From: Eutrophocola sp963925675
Lineage (GTDB): Bacteria; Pseudomonadota; Gammaproteobacteria; Pseudomonadales; Pseudohongiellaceae
Assembly (NCBI GenBank): GCA_963925675.1
Contig: CAWUSW010000073.1
Coordinates: 1 to 64,000, forward strand
DNA: 64,000 bases
Reading direction: 5' to 3'
Below are positions 53,966 through 63,294 of the stretch, one piece after another (the stretch's first letter is position 1; every line of letters starts with the position of its first letter). The notes under the pieces are model-generated. The model worked only from the letters and a program-made list of their open reading frames with translations. It had not been told where the DNA came from and did not search any database. A program made the translations under genes and the position numbers.

Positions 53966-54090
53966 AATATAGATAACGAGATCGGTGCAGTAAATTCTGT
54001 TATTTACTTAAGCTAACAAGTATAAATAACAAAATAATAGGGTCTGGCTGTACTTAAACCCAGATACATTGAGTAACGCAGGAATTCATT

Positions 54091-54528
54091 ATGATGGATG
54101 TAGGAGATATTAAGGAATACCTACCACAAAGGTACCCATTCCTGATGGTTGACCGCGTCGTGGAAATCGAGCTGGGAAAACGGATCAAGGCTTATAAAAA
54201 TGTGACCGTCAATGAGGAGTTTTTTGAAGGGCATTTCCCACACAAGCCGATAATGCCTGGAGTGCTTATTATTGAGGCTCTTGCCCAGGCCGCCGGCGTA
54301 CTTGGCTTTAAGTCACAGGAAAAAAAGCCTGAGGATGGTTATCTTTACTATTTTGTTGGTGCAGACAAAGTCAGGTTGAAACGTCCGGTAGTGCCTGGAG
54401 ATCAGCTTATTCTTGAAGCGGAACTGGGCCCGGTTCGCCGCGGCATTTACAGGTTTGCATGTCGTGCCTCAGTTGATGGACAAACTGTTTGCGAAGCGAC
54501 AATCCTTTGTGCTGAAAGGAAGGAATAA
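54091..54528 (+). CDS. fabZ: 3-hydroxyacyl-ACP dehydratase FabZ
   Basis: FabZ dehydrates 3-hydroxyacyl-ACP in fatty acid elongation and competes with LpxA/LpxD for acyl-ACP. The 145-residue hot-dog protein has the catalytic pair in FFEGHFPHKPIMPGVLIIEA (His and Glu) with YPFLMVDRV at the N-terminus. AGGAATT supports the ATG at 54091. It overlaps lpxA by one base (TAATG). Confidence 0.96.
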   Translation: MMDVGDIKEYLPQRYPFLMVDRVVEIELGKRIKAYKNVTVNEEFFEGHFPHKPIMPGVLIIEALAQAAGVLGFKSQEKKPEDGYLYYFVGADKVRLKRPVVPGDQLILEAELGPVRRGIYRFACRASVDGQTVCEATILCAERKE

Positions 54529-55298
54529 TGAGTGGCGAATTGCCTATTCTCGATCCTACAGCAAAGATAGGTAAAGACGTCACTATAGGACCCTGGACGG
54601 TTATCGGGCCTGAAGTGGAAATTGGTGATGGATGCAAAATTTCCTCACATGTGGTCATAAAAAGTCACACCCGGATAGGAAAAAATAACCAGATTTTTCA
54701 ATTCTCTTCTGTTGGAGAAGACCCTTCGGATAAAAAATATCATGGAGAAGTCAGCTGGCTGGAAATAGGGGATAACAATATTATCCGTGAAGGCGTAACG
54801 CTACACCGTGGCACAGAGTCCGGTGGTGGAATTACCCGTATTGGCTCCGACAACCTGTTTATGCCTTATACCCATGTTGCCCATGACTGCATCATTGGGA
54901 GTCATGTGATTTTTTCCAATAATGCTGCAGTCAGTGGTCATGTCATCGTGGAAGACTGGGCTATTCTGAGTGGTTATGCCGGGGTTTATCAGTTCCTCAG
55001 AATTGGTGCTCACAGTTTTGTTGGTGGTCTTACTCACATCAATATGGATGTGCCTGCTTATGTCATAGTAAAAGGAACGCCAGCAGTACCAAAAGGAATA
55101 AACATCACTGGTCTGGAGCGTCGCGGTTTTTCAGCAGATTCAATCAGGGCCATCAGGCAAGCCTATAAAATTGTCTATCGGCAGGGACTAAAAATTGATG
55201 AAGCGCTGCAGAAACTGGAAAGTCTTGCTAATGATCACGAAGAAGTGAGGCTGTTGATCAAGTCCATAGAGACTTCTCAAAAAGGTATTATTCGCTAG
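54528..55298 (+). CDS. lpxA: UDP-N-acetylglucosamine acyltransferase
   Basis: LpxA performs the first step of lipid A synthesis, moving a 3-hydroxyacyl chain to UDP-GlcNAc. The 256-residue protein is a hexapeptide beta-helix with catalytic His in MPYTHVAHDCIIGSHVIF, HVIVEDWAILSGYAGVYQF and NITGLERRGFS at the C-terminal helix. It lies downstream of fabZ by overlap. Confidence 0.96.
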   Translation: MSGELPILDPTAKIGKDVTIGPWTVIGPEVEIGDGCKISSHVVIKSHTRIGKNNQIFQFSSVGEDPSDKKYHGEVSWLEIGDNNIIREGVTLHRGTESGGGITRIGSDNLFMPYTHVAHDCIIGSHVIFSNNAAVSGHVIVEDWAILSGYAGVYQFLRIGAHSFVGGLTHINMDVPAYVIVKGTPAVPKGINITGLERRGFSADSIRAIRQAYKIVYRQGLKIDEALQKLESLANDHEEVRLLIKSIETSQKGIIR

Positions 55299-55394
55299 CA
55301 TTACACTGTTGATTCAAGCGTCCTGTATTTGTTTGCAATCAAATTATGTCAGCAACATTCTGGCAGCTAATCAAGACTAGACTGGTTTCTTTGT

Positions 55395-56537
55395 ATGGTA
55401 AAAGCCCTTCGAGTAGCGATCCTTGCTGGAGAAGCATCAGGTGACATACTGGGTGCGGGGCTGATGCGTTCCCTTTCTTCGCTTCACCCGAATATATCCT
55501 TTTCCGGTATTGGCGGGCCCGAAATGGAAAGTGCTGGTTTGGACTCCCGTGTGCCCATGGAACGCCTTTCAGTCATGGGACTTGTTGAACCACTGAAACG
55601 TCTGCCTGAACTTCTCGCTATACGTAAATCTTTTTATAAAACACTCAAGGATGATCCACCGGATGTTTTTATCGGTATAGATTCTCCTGACTTTAATCTT
55701 GATCTTGAAAAGAAACTCAAACTGCTCAATATTCCGACAGTTCATTATGTGAGCCCGTCTGTATGGGCATGGCGTCAGGGTAGAATTAATAAAATCAGGC
55801 AGGCTGTGAATCTGATGCTGACGCTGTTTCCTTTTGAAGAAGAGTTTTATCAGGACAATGGCGTGCCAGTTTGTTGTGTGGGCCATCCCCTGGCGGATGA
55901 ATTACCGCTACAAGTTGATGTGGACAAGGCCAGGCTTGAATTGAGTTTTCCTGTAGATGGTAAAATCCTTGCCATACTCCCTGGCTCAAGAGAGGGAGAA
56001 GTATCAAGATTGGGGCCGGTATTTCTGGAAACGGCAAGCTTATGCCTTGAGAAATGGCCAGCTTTAAAAATAGTCATACCCAGTGCCAATGCCGCAAGAC
56101 ATAAGCAGTTAAGGGTGATGCTTGATACCTTCGGCTTGCATCAAGTGACTTTGGTCGAGGGGAATTCGAGAAAAGTTATGGCTGCGGCTGACTGCGTATT
56201 AATGGCATCAGGAACGGCTGCACTTGAAGGCATGTTATTGAAAAAACCAATGATTGTTGCTTATAAAATGGCCCCCTTATCCTATGCCATTATTTCCCGC
56301 ATGCTTAAAGCGCCTTATGTTTCTCTGCCCAATCTTCTTGCGAACAAGGCTCTGGTACCGGAATTACTGCAGGATGCTGCAAACCCCGGGGAATTATTAG
56401 CTCAAATCAACCATTTATTGACTAGTGATGAGAATCGTCAGGAAGTAATAAGCACCTGGCAGTCCATCCATCAAAGCCTGCGACGTGATGCCAGTGATAC
56501 CGCGGCAAAAGCTGTACTTAAATTATGCACAAACTGA
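55395..56537 (+). CDS. lpxB: Lipid A disaccharide synthase
   Basis: LpxB joins lipid X to UDP-diacylglucosamine to form the lipid A disaccharide. The 380-residue GT-B enzyme has ILAGEASGDILGAGLMRSL, FIGIDSPDFNLDLEKKLK, YVSPSVWAWRQGR and LASGTAALEGMLLKKPMIV. It starts 96 bp after lpxA and overlaps rnhB by 13 bp. Confidence 0.96.
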   Translation: MVKALRVAILAGEASGDILGAGLMRSLSSLHPNISFSGIGGPEMESAGLDSRVPMERLSVMGLVEPLKRLPELLAIRKSFYKTLKDDPPDVFIGIDSPDFNLDLEKKLKLLNIPTVHYVSPSVWAWRQGRINKIRQAVNLMLTLFPFEEEFYQDNGVPVCCVGHPLADELPLQVDVDKARLELSFPVDGKILAILPGSREGEVSRLGPVFLETASLCLEKWPALKIVIPSANAARHKQLRVMLDTFGLHQVTLVEGNSRKVMAAADCVLMASGTAALEGMLLKKPMIVAYKMAPLSYAIISRMLKAPYVSLPNLLANKALVPELLQDAANPGELLAQINHLLTSDENRQEVISTWQSIHQSLRRDASDTAAKAVLKLCTN

Positions 56538-57133
56538 TCTTGCCGCGGGCACTGGATGAACACCTGTGTGTCCAGTTGATTGCCGGTGTTGATGAAGCCG
56601 GGAGAGGGCCGCTTGCTGGCGACGTTGTTGCCGCTGCGGTGATTCTGGATCCTGCTTTACATATTGAGGGATTAACAGATTCAAAAAAATTGACCGCTGC
56701 ACAGCGCGAAAAATTATTTCCACTGATCAAACAACAAGCATTGTCATTTGCAATCGCCAGCGCCAGTGTTGAAGAGATTGATGCCCTGAATATTTTACAG
56801 GCGAGTTTGCTGGCAATGAAAAGAGCTGTAGCGGCACTGTCTGTTGATGCAGAGCTGGTCTACGTGGATGGCAATCGTTGCCCGGTATGGGAATATCAAT
56901 CCCAGGCAGTGGTAAAAGGCGACAGTAAAATAGCGTCTATTGCCGCCGCATCGATTCTTGCTAAAGTTACCCGGGATCACGATTTGCAAAAATTGGATGA
57001 ACATTATCCCGGCTATGGCTTCGCCAGGCATAAAGGCTATCCGACAAAACTTCACCTGGCGGCACTCAAGCTATTGGGGCCAAGCCCGGTGCACAGAAAA
57101 TCCTTTGGGCCGGTGGCTCAATTACTTAAATAA
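56525..57133 (+). CDS. rnhB: Ribonuclease HII
   Basis: RNase HII cuts RNA in RNA-DNA hybrids and removes single ribonucleotides from DNA. The 202-residue protein has the GVDEAGRGPLAGDVVAAAVI motif with catalytic Asp and Glu, YVDGNRCP with a further Asp, and KGDSKIASIAAASILAKVTR followed by DHDL. It overlaps lpxB and precedes dnaE, the standard order. Confidence 0.95.
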   Translation: MHKLILPRALDEHLCVQLIAGVDEAGRGPLAGDVVAAAVILDPALHIEGLTDSKKLTAAQREKLFPLIKQQALSFAIASASVEEIDALNILQASLLAMKRAVAALSVDAELVYVDGNRCPVWEYQSQAVVKGDSKIASIAAASILAKVTRDHDLQKLDEHYPGYGFARHKGYPTKLHLAALKLLGPSPVHRKSFGPVAQLLK

Positions 57134-57211
57134 CAGTCATCAGGCTGTAATTGGTGTTTCAATCTGGTTACACTTTGGTGAACAACCCATAGTCAACATT
57201 GGCAGTCATTT

Positions 57212-60200
57212 ATGGCCCAGGATGCAAATAATATTCAGAATGCAGAGGCACCTCCGGAAGGTATTAAGCCTCCTGCCAGCTTTGTTCACCTTCGTGTTCA
57301 TTCAGAATATTCAGTAATCGACGGTATTGTCCGGGTTAAAGGCCTTATTGAACAAACTACAGCGCTCAACATGCCAGCTGTTGCCATCACCGATCATGTT
57401 AACTTTTACGCGCTGATTAAATTTTATACTGCAGCCAGCAGGGCTGGAATCAAGCCCATTTGTGGTTGTGATTTACTGGTTGCCGATGATGAAAACCCTG
57501 AAAACATTTCTGTCATTGTCCTGCTTGTCAAAAACATTATTGGTTACAAAAACCTCACAGAACTCATGTCCAGAGCGCATCTTGAGGGGCAATTTCGTGG
57601 TAATCCCTATATAAAACGCAGTTGGCTTAAGGCGAAATCTGAAGGCTTGATTGCGCTGTCCGGTGGCCGGGCTGGGGAAGTGGGAAAAGCCATTTTAAAT
57701 GAAGATATGGACCTTGCTGAGCAATCATTGCAATTCCTGATGGGTGTATTTCCAGACAGTTTTTATCTGGAGTTGCAGCGCACAGGTCGGCCAGGAGAAG
57801 AGGAGTATATCCAGGGAGCCGTCACGCTCGCCGACAAATTAGGCGTGCCTGTTGTGGCGACCAATGATGTGCGCTTTCTGGAAAGAAATGAATTTGAAGC
57901 CCATGAAGCACGAGTATGTATTAACGAGCGTCGAACGCTGGATGACCCGAGGCGATCCCGGGTTTACTCAGAAGAGCAATATCTGCGTTCTGCCGAAGAA
58001 ATGCAGGAGCTGTTTAGTGATATTCCTGAGGCGCTGGAAAATAGTGTTGAAATAGCTCGACGCTGCAGCCTGACAATGGAACTGGGAAAACCTTATTTGC
58101 CTAATTACCCCATCCCTGAGGGAATGAGTGTAGAACAATTTCTACGTCAGGAAAGTGAAGCGGGACTGAAACAGCGCCTGGCTGCAACCTTTGATACTCA
58201 AAGCAATGACTTTCCTGAAAAAGTCAGACAATACCAGGAGCGTCTGGATTTTGAGCTGAACATTATCGATCAAATGGGTTTCCCGGGTTACTTTCTTATC
58301 GTAATGGAATTTATTCAGTGGGCTAAAAATAATGATATTCCGGTAGGGCCAGGCAGGGGATCCGGTGCCGGCTCGCTGGTAGCTTATGTTCTCAAGATTA
58401 CTGACCTTGATCCTCTGGAATATGACCTGCTGTTTGAGCGCTTTCTTAATCCTGAGCGTGTTTCGATGCCTGATTTTGACGTGGATTTCTGCATGGAAGG
58501 CAGGGATCGCGTTATTGAACATGTTGCTGATCTTTATGGCCAGGATGCCGTGTCGCAGATTATTACCTTTGGCACCATGGCGGCCAAGGCTGTGATCAGG
58601 GATGTTGGCAGGGTACAAGGCAAGTCATACGCATTGGCGGACAAACTGTCCAAGCTGGTGCCTTTTGAAGTAGGGATGACACTTAAAAAAGCCCTCGAGC
58701 AGGAAAAGCAGCTTGTCGAATTTATTGATGCAGACGAAGAAGCTGAAGAAATTATGGAGATGGCCTTCAAGCTGGAAGGCCTGATTCGAAATGTAGGCAA
58801 GCATGCGGGAGGCGTTGTCATTGCGCCTACAAAACTTACCGATTTCTCTCCCCTGTACTGTGACGAAAACGGCGCAAATCTGGTCACGCAGTTTGATAAG
58901 AATGATGTTGAAAGCGCTGGACTGGTGAAGTTCGATTTCCTTGGTTTAAGAACCCTGACGATCATTGATTGGGCAGTGAAGATGATTAACGCAGTGGGTG
59001 GCAATAGCCGTGGCGAAATGATCGAAATTAATACCATTCCTCTGGCTGATCCTGCCGTTTACAGGATGTTGGAACAAGGAGATACCACCGCAATTTTCCA
59101 GCTTGAATCCAGAGGAATGAAAGACCTGATCAAGCGTCTCAAGCCCAGTAACTTCGAAGACATTATTGCCCTTGTTGCTCTTTTTCGGCCGGAGCCCCTG
59201 GGCTCAGGGATGGTAGATGATTTTATAAACAGAAAGCATGGTCGTATGTCAGTCAGTTATCCTCACCCTGATCTCGAGCCAGTATTAGAGAACACATACG
59301 GTGTCATACTTTATCAGGAACAGGTGATGCAGATTGCCCAGGTCCTGGCTGACTATACTTTGGGTGGTGCAGATATGCTGCGTCGTGCCATGGGTAAAAA
59401 GAAGCCTGAGGAAATGCAAAAGCAGCGACTATTATTTCTTGAGGGAGCAGCTAACAAAAAAATTGATCCCAGGCAGGCTGAAACCATTTTTGATTTGATG
59501 GAAAAGTTTGCTGATTATGGTTTTAACAAATCCCATTCTGCGGCTTATGCCCTGGTGTCCTATCAAACTGCCTGGCTTAAATATTATTACCCGGCCCATT
59601 TCATGGCAGCGGTGTTGTCCGCTGATATGCAAAATACCGATAAAATCGTCATCCTGATCGAAGAATGTCGACGCATGGCGATACCGCTGATTTCTCCGGA
59701 TGTGAACAGTGGGCATTTTTCTTTTACAGTTGATAAGCAGGGCCGAATTATTTATGGCCTGGGTGCCATCAAGGGGCTTGGCGAAGGGCCAATAGAAAAC
59801 ATCATCATGGTAAGAGAGAAGTCAGGTTCATTTAAAAATATTTTTGACTTTTGTGACCGCATAAATATGTCAGTGTTGAACAAACGCGCGATTGAAGCAT
59901 TGATACGTTCAGGGGCGATGGACACTTTCGGTGCAGACAGAGCGGTACTTCTGGCCAGCATGAGTGAGGCGGTTAAAACTGCAGAACAAAGCGATCGCAC
60001 GCAAGCCAGTGGTGTTGATGATATGTTTGGCGACCTGATCCCTTCAGAAAGTACTCAGGATGTTTATAGTAATTACCGTAAGGTGAAAGCATGGAGTGAG
60101 CAACGCCGCTTGCAGGAAGAAAAAGATTCACTGGGTTTATATTTATCCGGTCATCCTATAGAAGAGTATCTTCCTGAGATTCAATTGATGACAAAAAATC

Positions 60201-60787
60201 GGATTGTTAATCTCAAAGCTGACAAAAGTAATCAGATGGTGATTGGTCTCATCCATGACATGCGCATAATTAAAAGCAAAAGGGGAGACACTATTGCCAT
60301 TCTTACCCTTGATGATAGAAGTGCGCGTATAGAAGTATCTCTTTTTGGCGAAGTGTATGAAAGTTGCCGGGAGATATTGAGCAAGGACATTGTCGTTTTT
60401 GTTGAAGGGGCGGTTAGTCTGGATGAGTATAGTGGCAACAGCTCTTTACAGATTCGTGCCCGTAAAATTATGAGCTTCAAGGATGCCAGACAACAGTATG
60501 TGCGCAATATCACCCTTGATTTGCAACAGGAGAATTTGCCTGTAGAATCGCTGCAAATTTTGCAGAATATCCTTGCTGAATACAATAATTCTGCGGATGG
60601 TAGCAATGTCCACGGTGCTGAAAATAATGAAGAAGGCGCTTGTGATGTGGTGGTCAATTATTCCCGGCAAGGCGTGACGGGAAGCATCTTGTTGGGCAAG
60701 CAGTGGCGTGTTCATGTTGAAGATGAGTTGCTGCACAAACTTAAGGAACAGTATGGGGCAGGGCAGATTAACCTGAATTATCGCTAG
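57212..60787 (+). CDS. dnaE: DNA polymerase III alpha subunit
   Basis: DnaE is the replicative polymerase. The 1191-residue protein has an N-terminal PHP domain (HLRVHSEYSVIDGIVR), the catalytic core with GPGRGSGAGSLVAYVL and the Asp pair in MPDFDVDFCMEGR, the third catalytic region FFDL-like KFDFLGLRTLTIID, a helix-hairpin-helix region (GFNKSHSAAYALVSYQTAWL) and C-terminal OB-fold and tau-binding segments. The start has about 20 residues ahead of the PHP domain. accA follows 52 bp later. Confidence 0.97.
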   Translation: MAQDANNIQNAEAPPEGIKPPASFVHLRVHSEYSVIDGIVRVKGLIEQTTALNMPAVAITDHVNFYALIKFYTAASRAGIKPICGCDLLVADDENPENISVIVLLVKNIIGYKNLTELMSRAHLEGQFRGNPYIKRSWLKAKSEGLIALSGGRAGEVGKAILNEDMDLAEQSLQFLMGVFPDSFYLELQRTGRPGEEEYIQGAVTLADKLGVPVVATNDVRFLERNEFEAHEARVCINERRTLDDPRRSRVYSEEQYLRSAEEMQELFSDIPEALENSVEIARRCSLTMELGKPYLPNYPIPEGMSVEQFLRQESEAGLKQRLAATFDTQSNDFPEKVRQYQERLDFELNIIDQMGFPGYFLIVMEFIQWAKNNDIPVGPGRGSGAGSLVAYVLKITDLDPLEYDLLFERFLNPERVSMPDFDVDFCMEGRDRVIEHVADLYGQDAVSQIITFGTMAAKAVIRDVGRVQGKSYALADKLSKLVPFEVGMTLKKALEQEKQLVEFIDADEEAEEIMEMAFKLEGLIRNVGKHAGGVVIAPTKLTDFSPLYCDENGANLVTQFDKNDVESAGLVKFDFLGLRTLTIIDWAVKMINAVGGNSRGEMIEINTIPLADPAVYRMLEQGDTTAIFQLESRGMKDLIKRLKPSNFEDIIALVALFRPEPLGSGMVDDFINRKHGRMSVSYPHPDLEPVLENTYGVILYQEQVMQIAQVLADYTLGGADMLRRAMGKKKPEEMQKQRLLFLEGAANKKIDPRQAETIFDLMEKFADYGFNKSHSAAYALVSYQTAWLKYYYPAHFMAAVLSADMQNTDKIVILIEECRRMAIPLISPDVNSGHFSFTVDKQGRIIYGLGAIKGLGEGPIENIIMVREKSGSFKNIFDFCDRINMSVLNKRAIEALIRSGAMDTFGADRAVLLASMSEAVKTAEQSDRTQASGVDDMFGDLIPSESTQDVYSNYRKVKAWSEQRRLQEEKDSLGLYLSGHPIEEYLPEIQLMTKNRIVNLKADKSNQMVIGLIHDMRIIKSKRGDTIAILTLDDRSARIEVSLFGEVYESCREILSKDIVVFVEGAVSLDEYSGNSSLQIRARKIMSFKDARQQYVRNITLDLQQENLPVESLQILQNILAEYNNSADGSNVHGAENNEEGACDVVVNYSRQGVTGSILLGKQWRVHVEDELLHKLKEQYGAGQINLNYR

Positions 60788-60839
60788 TATTTTAAAAACA
60801 ATTTTTTAAGTAACTTACAAGGTAACAACAAGACACAAC

Positions 60840-61793
60840 ATGAATCCTGATTATCTAGATTTTGAGCAACCTATCGCTGATCTTGAAGTAAAAATCAATG
60901 AGCTGCGACTTGTCGGTGCAGACAATAAACTTAATATCAATGAAGAGATCGTCAAGCTTCAGGATAAAAGCCAAAAATTAACGCAAAAAATATTCTCTTC
61001 TCTCACCCCCTGGCAGGTGTCATTGCTGGCACGGCATCCTTTAAGACCTTATACAGAAGATTTTATTCAACATATCTTTACAGATTTTGATGAATTACAT
61101 GGTGACCGCTATTTTGCAGATGACCAGGCCTTGATCGGCGGCGTTGCCCGGCTTGATGATATTCCTGTGATGATTATTGGCCATCAGAAAGGGCGCAGTA
61201 CTAATGAGAAGGTAAAACGGAATTTTGGTATGCCGAAACCAGAGGGATACCGAAAAGCCCGACGCTTAATGCTGATGGCTGAGCGTTACAAAATGCCAGT
61301 GTTAACCTTTATCGATACGCCTGGCGCCTATCCTGGTATTGATTCGGAAGCACGTGGAATTAACGAGGCAATTGCAGAAAACCTGGCTGTCATGTCACGT
61401 CTGAAAACACCTATTATTGCCACCGTGACAGGTGAAGGCAATTCAGGGGGAGCCATTGCTATTGGCGTTTGTGATCATTTGAATATGCTGCAGTATTCCA
61501 CCTATTTTGTTATTTCGCCGGAAGGTTGCGCGACAATTCTGTGGAAATCCTCTGATTATAAAGCTGATGCCGCGAAAGCGATGGGGGTAACTTCAGAGCG
61601 CCTCGAAGATCTTGGTATTGTTGACAGCACCATTGCAGAACCACTGGGTGGTGCTCATCGGGATATCAAGTTGATGTCTGAAAGAATCAAGGGAAAGCTG
61701 ATTGAACAGATACAGCAGTTTAGTAATATGGATATTGATGCATTATTACAGCGTCGATATAAACGTCTTATGAGCCACGGCAGTTCACAATAG
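60840..61793 (+). CDS. accA: Acetyl-CoA carboxylase carboxyltransferase alpha subunit
   Basis: AccA, with AccD, moves carboxyl from biotin to acetyl-CoA, making malonyl-CoA for fatty acid synthesis. The 317-residue protein starts YLDFEQPIADLEVKINEL and has DELHGDRYFADDQALIGG, FGMPKPEGYRKARRLM, TFIDTPGAYPGIDSEARG and GEGNSGGAIAIGVCD. It lies between dnaE and tilS as in E. coli relatives. Confidence 0.97.
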   Translation: MNPDYLDFEQPIADLEVKINELRLVGADNKLNINEEIVKLQDKSQKLTQKIFSSLTPWQVSLLARHPLRPYTEDFIQHIFTDFDELHGDRYFADDQALIGGVARLDDIPVMIIGHQKGRSTNEKVKRNFGMPKPEGYRKARRLMLMAERYKMPVLTFIDTPGAYPGIDSEARGINEAIAENLAVMSRLKTPIIATVTGEGNSGGAIAIGVCDHLNMLQYSTYFVISPEGCATILWKSSDYKADAAKAMGVTSERLEDLGIVDSTIAEPLGGAHRDIKLMSERIKGKLIEQIQQFSNMDIDALLQRRYKRLMSHGSSQ

Positions 61794-61865
61794 CTCATTT
61801 TAGTTCACCTGTGCTTACTTTAACTAAATGAATATGCCAGTGTGTCTGGCAAGGCGCATTTAACT

Positions 61866-63233
61866 ATGGCCTTTTCTCCCCAACAGCTAATCTCCCAGCT
61901 ACCAGAAGGTCAGTTTGCCTGTCTGCTTGGTTTCAGTGGCGGTCTGGATTCTCACGTCTTATTGCATAGCCTGTGTCAGTTAAGAGATTCTGCTGATACT
62001 CGAATAAACTTGAAAGCGATTCATGTACATCATGGCCTTAGTGCTTGTGCAGATCTATGGGCTGAGCATTGTCGTGCAGTTTGTGCAGCCTATAATGTTC
62101 CCCTGCAAGTATGCAAAGTGTCAGTAGAAAATTCAGGGCAGGGACTTGAAAATGCCGCGCGGAACGCCCGCTTGGGCGTTTTTCAGGAGAATTTAAGTGC
62201 CGATGAATACTTGCTGACAGCACATCATCTCGATGATCAGATGGAAACCATGCTGTTTCGCATGATGCGCGGGACCGGCTTGAGAGGCTTGTCCGGTATT
62301 TCCCTGGAGCGGCCATTGGGTAGAGGAAAGTTGCTACGGCCTCTCCTTGGTGTTGATCGCACAGCGCTAAAACAGTATGCCGAGCAGCAAGGTCTGGAAT
62401 GGATTGAAGACGAAAGTAATGCGCACGAGGATTTTGATCGCAATTACCTGAGACAAAAAGTGATGCCCTTATTGTCTTCACGATGGCCTGGATATAGAAA
62501 AAACTGGCAACGCCTGGCTCAACTTGCCGGAGAAGGTCAAACCCTGCAACGAGAGCTGGGCATGCAGGATCTTGTCAAAGTCCAGAATGGCATCCATCGT
62601 CTGGATATTGCCTGCCTGCTGGAATTTTCCCCGCTGCGTCAACGTAACATTGTACGCCAGTGGTTTCTTTTCCTGGAGGAAAACCATGGGATTCCTGCGC
62701 CGGATTATTATGTTGTAGAAAGGCTGTTTGATGAACTGATTCCTGCAGCTGAAGATGGCGCGCCCATGCTGACATGGGAAAAAGCAGGGCTAAGGGTGGA
62801 AGTCAGACGTTATGCCTCTCGCATATACCTTGTGCTTCCTGAGCAGATCAGTACAGGCGCTGATAAAATATCCTGGGATACATCAGGTCCTCTGGTCTTG
62901 CCGGGTCACCTGGGGAATCTGTCCTTGATAGAAAGCAGTGAAGACGGCATTGCACTCATTCCCGGGGAAACCCTGGAAGTAGGCTTCAAACAGGGGGGTG
63001 AGACAGTTAAACCGGCTGGCCGGAAAACACGCCCGATGAAGAAAGTTCTGCCAGATTATGGCGTTCCACCCTGGTTGCGCGAAAAAACACCCTTTATTTA
63101 TCGCCAGGGCGAATTGCTGGCAGTTGCCGACCTGTTTGTCTGTGATCAGCATCAGCTTGATATTAATCCAGAGAATGATAAAAAAATGTTCAAACTTCAG
63201 TGGCTCAGGTCAGATTTACATTGTGGCTATTAA
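61866..63233 (+). CDS. tilS: tRNA(Ile)-lysidine synthase
   Basis: TilS adds lysine to C34 of tRNA-Ile2 so that it reads AUA. The start is set at the ATG at 61866 (MAFSPQQLISQL), with AAGG at about 61847; a GTG at 61842 would add eight residues. The protein has 455 residues. The PP-loop LLGFSGGLDSHVLLHSL, IHVHHGLSACAD, ENAARNARLGVF and LTAHHLDDQMETMLFRM are intact, and the C-terminal TilS domains follow (KKVLPDYGVPPWLREKTPFI). Confidence 0.95.
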   Translation: MAFSPQQLISQLPEGQFACLLGFSGGLDSHVLLHSLCQLRDSADTRINLKAIHVHHGLSACADLWAEHCRAVCAAYNVPLQVCKVSVENSGQGLENAARNARLGVFQENLSADEYLLTAHHLDDQMETMLFRMMRGTGLRGLSGISLERPLGRGKLLRPLLGVDRTALKQYAEQQGLEWIEDESNAHEDFDRNYLRQKVMPLLSSRWPGYRKNWQRLAQLAGEGQTLQRELGMQDLVKVQNGIHRLDIACLLEFSPLRQRNIVRQWFLFLEENHGIPAPDYYVVERLFDELIPAAEDGAPMLTWEKAGLRVEVRRYASRIYLVLPEQISTGADKISWDTSGPLVLPGHLGNLSLIESSEDGIALIPGETLEVGFKQGGETVKPAGRKTRPMKKVLPDYGVPPWLREKTPFIYRQGELLAVADLFVCDQHQLDINPENDKKMFKLQWLRSDLHCGY

Positions 63234-63294
63234 GGCTATCTGATAACCTGCACTTCCATCAGAAACGCAGTATAAAACAACTGATGGACCATAA